Of a stretch of DNA of 64,000 bases, positions 7,856 to 16,517 are shown one piece after another; position 1 is the stretch's first letter, and every line of letters starts with the position of its first letter. Origin of the DNA: Streptomyces sp. NRRL F-2664. Lineage in GTDB: Bacteria; Actinomycetota; Actinomycetes; Streptomycetales; Streptomycetaceae. A program made the position numbers and the translations under genes. The notes under the pieces are model-generated. The model was not told the origin of the DNA. It ran no database searches and saw nothing but the letters and a program-made list of their open reading frames with translations. The stretch covers positions 1-64,000 of the forward strand of contig NZ_JOFX01000014.1 of the NCBI RefSeq assembly GCF_000719345.1. Reading direction: 5' to 3'.

Positions 7856-10714
7856 TCACGACCCGGCGGGCTTGAGGGTCAGGGTGTCGACCGTGGCCTT
7901 CTCGACCGCTTCCTTGCCGAAGGGCCACTCCAGCAGCTCGCCCTTGGCCCACATCTGCGTCTGGTCCGTGTAGTGCGAGTTGTACGCGTGGCCCGAGGCG
8001 CCGGTGAGGTTGATCCAGCGGGACTTGTCGAGGTCGTTGAGGTTGACCACCATCCGCATGGACGGCACCCAGGTGACCCCGTAGCCGCTGGAGGCGTTCC
8101 AGCCGGTGGCGTTGACGGTGGCCTCGCCGCCGCCCACGTTCCAGGGGCCGCGGTTGAGCAGCCACTGCATGAAGCCGGGGCCCTCGGTGCCGATCGTCTG
8201 GTTCTTCAGGTTCAGCTGGTGCAGCCGGCCCCAGCTCCAGGTGGACTGGTCCTTGCCGAGCTTGGCCGTCAGCTCCCAGCGGGCATCCGCCATGGCCCGC
8301 GCGAACAGTTCGTCGCGGGTGGTGGTGGCGGGCTTGTTCAGGCCCTTGGCGGGGGCGCTCCACCACGGCGACTTCTCGTCCTTGACCAGGCGCCGGACCA
8401 CCTCGAACCAGCGGTCGCCGCCGTCGGGCTGCGCCGAGTCCGCGTCTCGGGTGCCGCACTCGCGGACCGTCTTGGACAGGTCGTCGGCCGGGCCGGTGCC
8501 GTTGCCGAGGACGTTCGTGCAGCTGCCCTCGATCCGCAGCTCCTTGGGCATCTTGTCGCCGAAGGACAGCTTGAGGATGTTGCGCCAGACCGCGTTGAAG
8601 TAGGCCGCGGCCGCGGAGTCGGACTCCTGCGTGTAGTTCCAGCCGTCCAGCAGCTTCTGCGCGGCGCGCACGCCGGGGTCCGAGATCTGGATCTTCGACA
8701 GCATCGGGGTCAGCAGCGCGGCGATCTCGCTGCTGTTGTCCATCTGCATGGTGCGCATGTCGTCGGTCGAGATCTTGCCGCCGTCCTTGATCTTCGCCTC
8801 GATGAGGTCGTTGATCCGCTGGCTGCGGGCGCCGTAGCCCCAGTCGGTGGTCAGCAGGTGCGGGTACTTGCCGGCGCCGGTCCCGCCCTCGGCGACGGCC
8901 TGGTTGGCGGTGACGATGTAGCCGCGCGCAGGGTTCTGGTCCCAGGGCAGCTCGTTCTGCGGGACGTAGCCGGCGTTGCCGTCGCGGGTGCCCTTCCAGG
9001 CGTACTTGGAGTCCCAGCCGGGGGCGGGCATCCGGCCGTCGCCCTGGCCGCGGAGCGGGATGCGGCCGGGGGCCTGGTAGCCGATGTTGCCGTTCGGGCT
9101 CTTGTTGTCGGCGTAGATCAGATTCTGGGAGGGCACGTCGAAGTCGGCGGCCGCCTTGCGGAAGTCGTCGAAGGTCTTGGCCTGGTTGAGCTTGAAGACC
9201 GCGTCCATGGTCCGGCCCGGGTCCAGCGCGGTCCAGCGCAGGGCGATGGCGTAGCCGTCCCCGCGGTCGGGGGCCGAGACGTCCACGGGGGCGCGGGTGC
9301 CGACGGTACCGAGCTCCTCGCTGCGGTCGGAGACGAGCGGACCGTTGTTGGTGGTGCGGACCGTGATCTTCTTGCTCGCGCCGCCCGCGACCTTGATGAC
9401 CTCTTCACGCAGGTTGAAGGGCAGCACCCGGTTGTCGTAGACGTAGCCCTCGGGCTTGATCTGCTCCAGGTAGAGGTCGGTGACGTCGGCGCCGAGGTTG
9501 GTCATGCCCCAGGCGATGTCCGCGTTGTGGCCGATGATCACACCGGGCATGCCGGAGAAGGTGTAGCCGGCGACGTCGTACTTGCACTGCGCCGAGGTGG
9601 TGCGGCAGTGCAGGCCCATCTGGTACCAGACCGAGGGCAGTTGCGGCGACAGGTGCGGGTCGTTGGCGAGCAGCGGCTTGCCGGTCGTCGTGTACTTGCC
9701 CGAGATGACCCAGGAGTTCGAACCGATGCCGCTGCCATTGGGGCCGAGGATCGCGGGGACCTTCTCCAGGGTGTCGGCGAGCGCGCTCAGCTGGGTGCGC
9801 AGGCCGACGGTCGCCCCCTGGGCGGTGGCGTTGCCGGCGAGGCCGGTCGGGTCGCCCGCGCCCTGGGCGGCGGAGGCCTGGGGGGCGGCTGAGCCGCCCG
9901 AGCCGCCGGCCGAACCGCCGGCGGAGCCGCTTCCTGCGTTTCCGGTCTGGCCCTGGGGGGTGTACTTGCCACCGTCGACCTTGCCGCCCTCGACGACCGG
10001 CTTGTTCCGGTCGAAGGGGTACGGCGGGTACAGCTCGGCGATCTGCGCCTGCGAGAGCTTGCCCGTCATCAGCGCGCGGTCGATCTCGTCCTGCATGTTG
10101 CCGCGCAGGTCCCAGGCCATCGCCTTGAGCCAGGCCACCGAGTCGACGGGCGACCACTTCTCGGGGGCGTAGCCGTCGCTGAGCTTGAGGGCGGCGTGCT
10201 CGACGGAGAGGTCCTTGCCGGACTTCCCGTTCAGGTATGCGTTGACCCCGTCGGCGTAGCTCTGCAGGTTCTTCTTCGTCTCGGGCGAGAGCTTCTTGTC
10301 GAACTCCTCCTGCGCGACCTGGTGCCAGCCCAGCGTGCGCAGGAAGGCGTCGGTCTCGACCTGGCCGGCACCGAACATCTCCGACAGCCGCCCCGCGGTC
10401 ATGTGGCGGCGTACGTCCATCTCCCAGAAGCGGTCCTGCGCGTGGACGAAGCCCTGAGCGCGGAAGAGGTCGTCGTCGCTGTCCGCGTAGAGCTGGGGAA
10501 TGCCGTGGGCATCGCGCTTGACCTCGACCGCGCCCTTCAGGCCGGGCACGTCGAGGGAGCCGGTCGTCTGGGGGAAGGAGGCGCGCACACCGTCCACGCT
10601 CCAGTACGCCCCGTAGCCGAGGCCCGCGACGAGCCCCAGGACCAGTACGAGCACGATCAGACGGGCGCGTCGTCCCTTCTTCTTGACGGGAGGAGCGGTT
10701 TCGTTGGCGGGCAT
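7856..10714 (-). CDS. Penicillin acylase family protein, membrane-anchored
   Basis: This N-terminal nucleophile hydrolase of the penicillin acylase family has 952 residues and is likely exported. A cytoplasmic basic stretch precedes a membrane segment at about residues 19-39 (LIVLVLVLGLVAGLGYG). The alpha-subunit part (about 60-240) is joined to the beta part by a Gly/Ser/Ala-rich linker (about 255-290). Autocleavage is expected between Gly331 and Ser332 in GSGIGSNSWVISG, leaving Ser332 as nucleophile. LLANDPHL and PGVIIGHNADIAWGMTN are further family motifs. The substrate, for example an acyl-homoserine lactone or a beta-lactam side chain, cannot be told. The ATG at 10714 follows GAAGGACAGCG. 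Confidence 0.9.
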   Translation of the reverse strand: MPANETAPPVKKKGRRARLIVLVLVLGLVAGLGYGAYWSVDGVRASFPQTTGSLDVPGLKGAVEVKRDAHGIPQLYADSDDDLFRAQGFVHAQDRFWEMDVRRHMTAGRLSEMFGAGQVETDAFLRTLGWHQVAQEEFDKKLSPETKKNLQSYADGVNAYLNGKSGKDLSVEHAALKLSDGYAPEKWSPVDSVAWLKAMAWDLRGNMQDEIDRALMTGKLSQAQIAELYPPYPFDRNKPVVEGGKVDGGKYTPQGQTGNAGSGSAGGSAGGSGGSAAPQASAAQGAGDPTGLAGNATAQGATVGLRTQLSALADTLEKVPAILGPNGSGIGSNSWVISGKYTTTGKPLLANDPHLSPQLPSVWYQMGLHCRTTSAQCKYDVAGYTFSGMPGVIIGHNADIAWGMTNLGADVTDLYLEQIKPEGYVYDNRVLPFNLREEVIKVAGGASKKITVRTTNNGPLVSDRSEELGTVGTRAPVDVSAPDRGDGYAIALRWTALDPGRTMDAVFKLNQAKTFDDFRKAAADFDVPSQNLIYADNKSPNGNIGYQAPGRIPLRGQGDGRMPAPGWDSKYAWKGTRDGNAGYVPQNELPWDQNPARGYIVTANQAVAEGGTGAGKYPHLLTTDWGYGARSQRINDLIEAKIKDGGKISTDDMRTMQMDNSSEIAALLTPMLSKIQISDPGVRAAQKLLDGWNYTQESDSAAAAYFNAVWRNILKLSFGDKMPKELRIEGSCTNVLGNGTGPADDLSKTVRECGTRDADSAQPDGGDRWFEVVRRLVKDEKSPWWSAPAKGLNKPATTTRDELFARAMADARWELTAKLGKDQSTWSWGRLHQLNLKNQTIGTEGPGFMQWLLNRGPWNVGGGEATVNATGWNASSGYGVTWVPSMRMVVNLNDLDKSRWINLTGASGHAYNSHYTDQTQMWAKGELLEWPFGKEAVEKATVDTLTLKPAGS

Positions 10715-11019
10715 CGCTGTCCTTCGAGGGGCAGGGTGGTCCTGGGAGTGCTGGGAGCAACCATAGGCGCAGGACCGACTCCGTTGATCCGCCAGGGGTG
10801 GAGGCCGTGTGGAGGGCCCGTATCCCGAGCCCGTGCGGGAGGCGGCCGGACATCGACCGGCCGGCGACCTCGCCGGTCCCGAGGACAGGGGGGAACAGCC
10901 GTTTCACAATGTGGTTATCGCGTAAAGGGCGCGTCAAAGATTAGGTAAGGTAACGAACTACTTGCCGAACTTGCCGCCGGGAGGATCGATCCGCCGGGCG
11001 CATTGAGGAGGGCCGCCCG
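10715..11019. promoter_or_regulatory. Divergent intergenic region, acylase / antiporter
   Basis: About 300 bases separate the divergent acylase and antiporter genes. The stretch from about 10905 to 10965 (TTCACAATGTGGTTATCGCG onward) is clearly less GC-rich than the surroundings and is the likely promoter zone for both. I found no clear operator. A partial resemblance to an iron box near 10940 is not convincing. Confidence 0.4.
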
Positions 11020-12528
11020 CTGACTGTCCACACGCTCAACGAGCTGCTGCTGGTCTGCTCGCTCGTCCTGCTGGTCGCCGTGGCCGCGGTACGGGTCTCG
11101 TCGCGCAGCGGCCTGCCCAGTCTGCTCATCTACCTCGGCATAGGCGTCGCCATCGGCCAGGACGGCATCGGGAACGTCGTCTTCGACAACGCCGAGCTGA
11201 CCCAGGTCATCGGCTACGCCGCCCTCGTCGTGATCCTCGCCGAAGGTGGTCTGGGCACCAAGTGGAAAGAGATCAGGCCGGCGCTGCCGGCGGCGATCAT
11301 GCTGTCACTGGTGGGCGTCGCGATCAGCGTGGGCGTGACGGCGGCGGGAGCGCACTACCTCGTCGGGCTGGAATGGCGCCAGGCGCTGCTGATCGGCGCG
11401 GTCGTCTCCTCGACCGACGCCGCGGCCGTCTTCTCGGTGCTGCGCAAGGTCCCGCTGCCCTCCCGGATCACGGGCGTCCTGGAGGCGGAGTCCGGTTTCA
11501 ACGACGCACCCGTCGTCATCCTGGTGGTGGCCTTCTCCACGGTCGGCCCCGTCGACGACTGGTACGTCCTGCTCGGCAAGATCGCCCTGGAGCTCGCGAT
11601 CGGCGCCGCGATCGGTCTGGCGGTGGGCTTCGTCGGCGCCTACGGCCTGCGGCACGTCGCGCTGCCCGCCTCCGGCCTCTACCCCATCGCCGTCATGGCC
11701 ATCGCGATCGTGGCGTACGCGGCCGGGGCGATGGCCCACGGCTCCGGCTTCCTCGCGGTGTACCTGGCGGCGATGATCCTGGGCAACGCCAGGCTGCCGC
11801 ACTGGCCGGCCACGCGCGGCTTCGCCGACGGGCTCGGCTGGATCGCCCAGATCGGCATGTTCGTGCTGCTGGGCCTGCTGGTCACCCCGCACGAGCTGGT
11901 CCGCGACTTCTGGCCGGCCGTCGTCATCGGCCTGGTGCTGACGATGGTGGCGCGGCCGCTGGAGGTCTTCGTCAGCCTGCTGCCCTTCCGGATCCCGTGG
12001 CAGGAGCAGGTCCTGATGTCGTGGGCCGGCCTGCGCGGCGCGGTGCCCATCATCCTGGCGACCATCCCGATGGTCTCGGGGATCGAGGGCAGCGACCGCG
12101 TCTTCAACATCGTCTTCGTCCTGGTCGTCGTCTACACCCTGGTGCAGGGACCGACCCTGCCCTGGCTGGCGCGCACGCTGGACCTGGGGCGGGGCATGGA
12201 GACCGCGTCCGACCTCGGCATCGAGTCGGCGCCGCTGGAGAAGCTGCGCGGGCACCTGCTGTCCTTCGCCGTGCCGCCCGCCTCGCGGATGCACGGCGTC
12301 GAGGTGAGCGAGCTGCGACTGCCGTCCGGGGCGTCCGTGACGCTGGTCGTGCGGGACGGGAAGAGCTTCGTGCCGGCGCCGTCGACGGTCCTGCGGCGCG
12401 GGGACGAGCTGCTGGTCGTGGCCACGGACCCGGTCCGGGACGCGGCGGAGGCCCGGCTGCGGGCCGTGGCCCGGGGCGGCAAGCTGGCGGGCTGGCTGGG
12501 CACGGACGACGGGCCCTCGCGACACTAG
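11020..12528 (+). CDS. Potassium/proton antiporter, CPA1 family (NhaP2/CvrA-like)
   Basis: This CPA1-type K+/H+ antiporter has about 12 membrane helices (residues ~5-390), with the conserved SSTDAAAVFSVLR and ESGFNDAPVVI motifs that carry the ion-binding Asp residues. A cytoplasmic TrkA-C-like regulatory domain follows (about 400-480; VPPASRMHGVEVSELRLP and RRGDELLVVATDP). The reading frame continues upstream of the first GTG (11080) through a well-conserved first helix, LNELLLVCSLVLL. The best start is therefore the CTG at 11020, nine bases after GAGGAG; no ATG, GTG or TTG lies between. Cytoplasmic pH and K+ homeostasis is the family role. Confidence 0.85.
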   Translation: MTVHTLNELLLVCSLVLLVAVAAVRVSSRSGLPSLLIYLGIGVAIGQDGIGNVVFDNAELTQVIGYAALVVILAEGGLGTKWKEIRPALPAAIMLSLVGVAISVGVTAAGAHYLVGLEWRQALLIGAVVSSTDAAAVFSVLRKVPLPSRITGVLEAESGFNDAPVVILVVAFSTVGPVDDWYVLLGKIALELAIGAAIGLAVGFVGAYGLRHVALPASGLYPIAVMAIAIVAYAAGAMAHGSGFLAVYLAAMILGNARLPHWPATRGFADGLGWIAQIGMFVLLGLLVTPHELVRDFWPAVVIGLVLTMVARPLEVFVSLLPFRIPWQEQVLMSWAGLRGAVPIILATIPMVSGIEGSDRVFNIVFVLVVVYTLVQGPTLPWLARTLDLGRGMETASDLGIESAPLEKLRGHLLSFAVPPASRMHGVEVSELRLPSGASVTLVVRDGKSFVPAPSTVLRRGDELLVVATDPVRDAAEARLRAVARGGKLAGWLGTDDGPSRH

Positions 12529-12943
12529 AGCGGCAGGGGGCCGGCGGGAGACCGACGGGTGGGCGCCAAGGGAGCGGCGTCGTCATACCGCCCCATTCGG
12601 CGAGATCTGGCCGGCCCTGTCCGGATACAGACGTGCTGTCACCGGCAAAGCTTTGGTTGATCGCAGGTGAAGACAGGGCTTGTCGGCACAATCACAGGGC
12701 GTGATAACGGGTCTCCCTGTACGATGAAGGCACAACAGATCGAACCAACTCTGCCTGACGCAGAGCTGGCGCGACCGCAAAGCGGCCGTGGCACCCTCCC
12801 GCAGTGGGCGCCCAGGTATCACTCGGTTCTGCGCAAGAGGACAGCTCTCGGGGCTCCCCATACGTACGGGTGCGACCGCTCACAAAGCACTGGCACCGTC
12901 CGCAGACGGGGGACGCTCTACCAGGCAGCGGAAAGGCAAGGCC
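12529..12943. promoter_or_regulatory. 415-base intergenic region with a putative promoter
   Basis: No gene is supported here. A good housekeeping-type promoter is visible on the + strand: TTGTCG at 12680-12685, a 16-base spacer, and TGATAA at 12702-12707. It implies an untranslated leader of ~230 bases for the MFS gene at 12944. A frame open from the ATG at 12724 runs without stop into the MFS gene out of phase, so it is not a separate small gene. Confidence 0.45.
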
Positions 12944-14353
12944 GTGACATCCGCGGTCACGACCGACACGTCCGCCCGCCCCGGCTACGGGCAGCTCCTG
13001 CGCACACCCGGCGCCCTCGGCTTCGTACTCCCCGGCTTCGCAGCGCGACTCCCCTTCGGCATGCTGACCATCAGCATCCTGCTGCTGGTCCAGCACACCA
13101 CCGGCTCCTACGGCAGCGCCGGCATCGTCGCCGCCGTCACCGGCATCTCGATGGCCCTGTCCGCTCCCCTGATGGGCATGTTCACGGACCGGTTCGGCCA
13201 GAGCGCCGTGCTGGTGCCCGTGGTCCTCGCGCACGCCGCCGCCGTCAGCGGCCTCGCCGCCCTCGCGCTGGCCGACGCCGACGTCTGGATCCTGGCGCTG
13301 GCCGCCGTCCCGGCCGGTGCCTCCGTGCCGCAGGTCGGCCCCATGGTCCGGGCGCGCTGGGCCGCCCGCCTCGAGGGCTCTCCGCTGCTGCCGACGGCCG
13401 CCGCCTTCGAATCCGTCACGGACGAGTTCACCTTCGTCGTCGGCCCCGTCCTCGCGACCGCGCTGTGCACCGGCGTCCACCCGGCGGCCGGCCTGGTCAC
13501 CGAGGCCACGCTGACGCTGCTGGGCGGCCTGCTCTTCGCCGCCCGCCGGGCCTCCCAGCCCGCGACGCACGCCCCGTCGACCACCGGCGGGAAGCGGACC
13601 TTCGCGCTGTCCTACCCGGGCCTGCGTGTCCTGGTCTTCGCCTTCCTCGGGATCGGCGCCGTCTTCGGCGGTATGCAGGTCTCGCTCGCCGCCTTCTCCA
13701 ACGAGATCGGCAACCCCGGCGCCAACGGCCTGCTCTACGGCGTCTTCGCCGCGGGCAACATGATCGCCGGCATCGCCATGGGCGCCGTCGCGTGGAAGAT
13801 CGGCCCGCGCCGCCGGCTGGTCCTGGGCTACCTCGGACTCACCGCCGCCGCGTCCCTGCTGTGGGCCGTGGACTCCGTGGTCCTGCTGGGCGCGCTCGGC
13901 CTGGTCGTCGGCCTGTTCATCGCCCCGGCCCTGATCACCGGCTACACGATGGTCGAGCAGCTGATCCCCGCGCACGCCCGGACCGAGGCCTTCACCTGGC
14001 TGACCGGATCGATCGCCTTCGGGCAGGCCCTCGCGGTCATCCTCGCCGGCCGCCTGACCGACGCGCACGGCTCCTCGTACGGCTTCATGGTGCCGATGGC
14101 CGCCACCGCGCTGGCGCTCGCCGCGCTGCTGACCCTGCGCGCGAAGCTGGCTCCGACGGCCCCGAGCCGGATCGTGAACTCCTCCGCGCCGGGCGCGCAG
14201 GCGCCGGCCGAGGCCACCGGCACGGGTGCAGGCACGGCGTCGGGCACCGCCCCGGCCGCCGGGGCCGGGCCCGCCGCCACCCCCTCGCCGGCCGCCCGTA
14301 ACCGGGTGAACGAGCGTGGGATCGGTCACCGCGTGCCGGTGACGGTGGACTGA
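12944..14353 (+). CDS. MFS transporter, 12-TM
   Basis: This is a major facilitator superfamily transporter of 469 residues. About twelve hydrophobic helices are visible, beginning ALGFVLPGFAARLPFGMLTI. The loop between helices 2 and 3 is MGMFTDRFGQ, the MFS signature region. A long Ala/Pro/Gly-rich cytoplasmic tail follows from about residue 415. The GTG at 12944 is chosen because GGAAAGGCAAGG precedes it; the longer open frame lacks hydrophobic character. The substrate is not indicated. A CIRCE-like element begins about 30 bases after its stop and belongs to the next gene. Confidence 0.85.
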   Translation: MTSAVTTDTSARPGYGQLLRTPGALGFVLPGFAARLPFGMLTISILLLVQHTTGSYGSAGIVAAVTGISMALSAPLMGMFTDRFGQSAVLVPVVLAHAAAVSGLAALALADADVWILALAAVPAGASVPQVGPMVRARWAARLEGSPLLPTAAAFESVTDEFTFVVGPVLATALCTGVHPAAGLVTEATLTLLGGLLFAARRASQPATHAPSTTGGKRTFALSYPGLRVLVFAFLGIGAVFGGMQVSLAAFSNEIGNPGANGLLYGVFAAGNMIAGIAMGAVAWKIGPRRRLVLGYLGLTAAASLLWAVDSVVLLGALGLVVGLFIAPALITGYTMVEQLIPAHARTEAFTWLTGSIAFGQALAVILAGRLTDAHGSSYGFMVPMAATALALAALLTLRAKLAPTAPSRIVNSSAPGAQAPAEATGTGAGTASGTAPAAGAGPAATPSPAARNRVNERGIGHRVPVTVD

Positions 14354-14383
14354 TCCGCCGGAATACGTCACCATGGAGCGTCG

Positions 14384-14410
14384 TTAGCACTCATTGAGTG
14401 AGAGTGCCAG
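14384..14410. promoter_or_regulatory. CIRCE-like HrcA operator
   Basis: The sequence reads TTAGCACTC, nine bases, then GAGTGCCAG. The CIRCE consensus is TTAGCACTC-N9-GAGTGCTAA, so 16 of 18 arm positions match with exact spacing. CIRCE is bound by the heat-shock repressor HrcA upstream of groES, groEL and dnaK-type operons. Here the right arm ends on the first G of the GGAGG ribosome-binding site of the FmdB gene, so in mRNA the hairpin could also hinder translation. Confidence 0.75.
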
Positions 14411-14420
14411 GAGGAAATTC

Positions 14421-14732
14421 GTGCCGACCTACCAGTACCAGTGCACCGAGTGCGGTGAGGGCCTCGAGGCCGTGCAGAAGTTCACGGATGACGCACTGAC
14501 CGTGTGCCCGAACTGCGACGGACGCCTGAAGAAGGTGTTCTCCGCGGTCGGCATCGTCTTCAAGGGCTCCGGCTTCTACCGGAACGACAGCCGCGGCGCC
14601 TCGTCGAGCAGCACCCCTGCCTCGAAGCCCGCCGCCGCTTCGTCGTCCTCGACGTCGACCGCCGCCGCTCCCGCCGCTTCGTCGTCCTCGACGTCGTCCA
14701 GCACGAGCAGCAGCTCCACGTCGGCCGCCTGA
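14421..14732 (+). CDS. FmdB family zinc-ribbon protein
   Basis: This is a small (103-residue) protein of the FmdB/CxxC_CXXC_SSSS family. Residues 1-50 form a zinc ribbon with two CxxC knuckles (YQCTECGEG and TVCPNCDG), followed by the conserved FKGSGFYRND motif. The last ~40 residues are almost only Ser, Thr and Ala. Members are annotated as regulators, but their role is not established. The GTG at 14421 follows GGAGGAAATTC. The CIRCE-like element directly upstream suggests control by HrcA and a link to protein-folding stress. Confidence 0.88.
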   Translation: MPTYQYQCTECGEGLEAVQKFTDDALTVCPNCDGRLKKVFSAVGIVFKGSGFYRNDSRGASSSSTPASKPAAASSSSTSTAAAPAASSSSTSSSTSSSSTSAA

Positions 14733-14743
14733 CGCTCCCTGCC

Positions 14744-14779
14744 GAGGCCCCGCCCCGCCCGACCGGGCAGCGGGGCCTC
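14744..14779 (+). terminator. Stem-loop terminator after FmdB gene
   Basis: GAGGCCCCGC and GCGGGGCCTC form a perfect 10-bp stem 11 bases after the FmdB stop. There is no U tract, as is usual in Streptomyces. Confidence 0.6.
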
Positions 14780-14793
14780 CGGCATGCCCGGGC

Positions 14794-14958
14794 AGGGGGT
14801 GTTGCGAAGGTCCTGTGCGGTGCCCGCGGTGTCCGGTGCGTGCTCTCGGCGTGCCGGGCGAAGGCCCTCGTACCGGGCGTACTCGGGGCTTCGGCCGGTG
14901 CGGCGAGAGTGCGTGCCGGGCGTCGTGGGCGCCGTGCGGGACTTTCGCACCACCCCCT
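14794..14958. repeat. Long-range inverted repeat before MTA phosphorylase
   Basis: The left arm is 14794-14813 (AGGGGGTGTTGCGAAGGTCC) and the right arm is 14939-14958. The right arm's reverse complement matches at 18 of 20 positions. About 125 bases lie between. The right arm ends 12 bases before the MTA phosphorylase start. The same sequence, with a loop of only five bases, lies at 53444-53496 after the dioxygenase gene, so this is a recurring element. Confidence 0.6.
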
Positions 14959-14970
14959 AGGGTGAGCGGC

Positions 14971-15804
14971 ATGGTGAACGCAGAGATCGGTGTCATCGGC
15001 GGCTCGGGCTTCTACTCCTTCCTGGAGGACGTCTCCGAAGTCCAGGTGGAGACCCCGTACGGGCCTCCCAGCGACTCCCTGTACGTGGGCGAGCTGGCGG
15101 GCCGCTCGGTGGCGTTCCTGCCCCGGCACGGTCGCAGCCACACGGTCCCGCCGCACAGGATCAACTACCGCGCCAACCTCTGGGCCCTGCGCTCCGTCGG
15201 GGTCCGCCAGGTGCTCGGGCCGTGTGCCGTCGGCGGGCTGCGCGCCGAGTACGGGCCGGGCACGCTGCTCGTTCCCGACCAGCTGGTCGACCGTACGCAG
15301 AGCCGCGTGCAGACCTACTTCGACGGGGTGCCGCTCCCGGACGGCTCCGTGCCCAACGTCGTCCACCCCACCTTCGCCGACCCGTACTGCCCGGTGGGAC
15401 GGTCGGTGGCGGTGGCCGCGGCCCGCGGGCGCGACTGGGAGCCGGTCGACGGCGGGACCATGGTCGTCGTCGAGGGGCCGCGCTTCTCGACGCGCGCGGA
15501 GTCCCGCTGGTACGCCTCGGCGGGCTGGTCGGTGATCGGCATGACCGGCCACCCGGAGGCGGTCCTCGCCCGTGAACTCGGACTCTGCTACACCTCGATG
15601 GCGCTGGTCACGGACCTGGACGCGGGCGCCGAGACCGGCGAGGGCGTCTCCCACACGGAGGTGCTGCGGGTGTTCGGCGAGAACGTCGGGCGCCTGCGCG
15701 AGGTCCTCTTCGACGCGGTGGCGGCGCTGCCGCCCACCGCGACCCGTGACTGCCTGTGCACGCACGCCCTGGACGGCTGGGACCTCGGCATCGAGCTTCC
15801 GTAG
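14971..15804 (+). CDS. S-methyl-5'-thioadenosine phosphorylase family protein
   Basis: This is a nucleoside phosphorylase of the MTAP/PNP class II family with 277 residues. It splits methylthioadenosine or a related nucleoside with phosphate, in methionine salvage and polyamine by-product clearance. Family motifs are IGVIGGSGFYSF, LPRHGRSHTVPPHRINYRAN, TMVVVEGPRFSTRAES and SVIGMTGHPEAVLAREL. The ATG at 14971 is chosen because the frame upstream is the intergenic inverted repeat. The usual Asn/Asp specificity residue was not assigned, so methylthioinosine or another substrate is possible. Confidence 0.88.
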   Translation: MVNAEIGVIGGSGFYSFLEDVSEVQVETPYGPPSDSLYVGELAGRSVAFLPRHGRSHTVPPHRINYRANLWALRSVGVRQVLGPCAVGGLRAEYGPGTLLVPDQLVDRTQSRVQTYFDGVPLPDGSVPNVVHPTFADPYCPVGRSVAVAAARGRDWEPVDGGTMVVVEGPRFSTRAESRWYASAGWSVIGMTGHPEAVLARELGLCYTSMALVTDLDAGAETGEGVSHTEVLRVFGENVGRLREVLFDAVAALPPTATRDCLCTHALDGWDLGIELP

Positions 15805-15935
15805 ACCGCTCCGGCCGGTCGGCCGGTTCCCCGGTCGTGTGCTCCGGCCGGTCGCCGGTGTCACATCCGGGGCGGCTGTCCTGTCCTTCTCTGTGAAGGC
15901 CCAGTCGGGACAGACCGCTCCGGGAGATGACAGTC

Positions 15936-16517
15936 ATGGCTCGTATCTCGCTCACCCCGCCCCGTACCCTGCTGATGCGCATCGGCGCCTGGTACTCGCG
16001 CCGCACCTACGGCAAGGTCCTCGACCCCGGACAGGCCTACGGGCACAACGCACGCGTGCTGTTCTCGTACGTGCGCCTCGAACAGCGGGCGGCTCGGTGG
16101 AACGCCCTGGACCCCGGCCTGAAGCACCTCGCCGTGATGGCGGCGGCGGCCCGCATCAACTGCTCGTGGTGCATGGACTTCGGCTACTGGGAGGGCCGTG
16201 AGCAGGGCATGCCGGCGGAGAAGATCGAGCAGGTGCCGCAGTGGCGGGAGGCCCGCGGGGTGTACAGCGAGCTGGAACAGCTGGTCATGGAGTACGCCGA
16301 GGCCATGACCGAGACCGAGCCGGCGGTCACGGACGAGCTCGCCGGGGCGCTGATCGCGCGGCTCGGGGAGGCGGCGTTCGTCGAGCTGACGGCGGTGGTC
16401 GCGCTGGAGAACTGGCGTTCGCGCGTCAACAGCGCCTTCGGACTGACCAGTCAGGGCTTCTCCGAGTCCTGCCAGGTGCCCGCCGGCCGCCCGCCGGCTC
16501 CGACAATGACGGCGTGA
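15936..16517 (+). CDS. Carboxymuconolactone decarboxylase (CMD) family protein
   Basis: This 193-residue protein has an AhpD/CMD-like fold. The helix-turn-helix with a CxxC pair, INCSWCMDFGYWEG, is the redox or metal-binding feature, and LKHLAVMAAAAR precedes it. Such proteins act as alkylhydroperoxidase partners or unknown oxidoreductases. The ATG at 15936 fits the GGGAGA site better than the ATG at 15927. The stop overlaps the next gene's GTG in a GTGA, so the two are translationally coupled. Confidence 0.83.
   Translation: MARISLTPPRTLLMRIGAWYSRRTYGKVLDPGQAYGHNARVLFSYVRLEQRAARWNALDPGLKHLAVMAAAARINCSWCMDFGYWEGREQGMPAEKIEQVPQWREARGVYSELEQLVMEYAEAMTETEPAVTDELAGALIARLGEAAFVELTAVVALENWRSRVNSAFGLTSQGFSESCQVPAGRPPAPTMTA

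Noticed and set aside
10938..10960. Iron-box-like TTAGGTAAGGTAA near the antiporter promoter
   Set aside because: Only the left half resembles the DmdR/IdeR box; the right half does not match, and the gene has no iron role.
12724..12943. Small upstream frame starting ATGAAGGCACAACAG before the MFS gene
   Set aside because: It has no stop before the MFS gene and runs on out of phase with it; no ribosome-binding site and no leader-peptide codon pattern.
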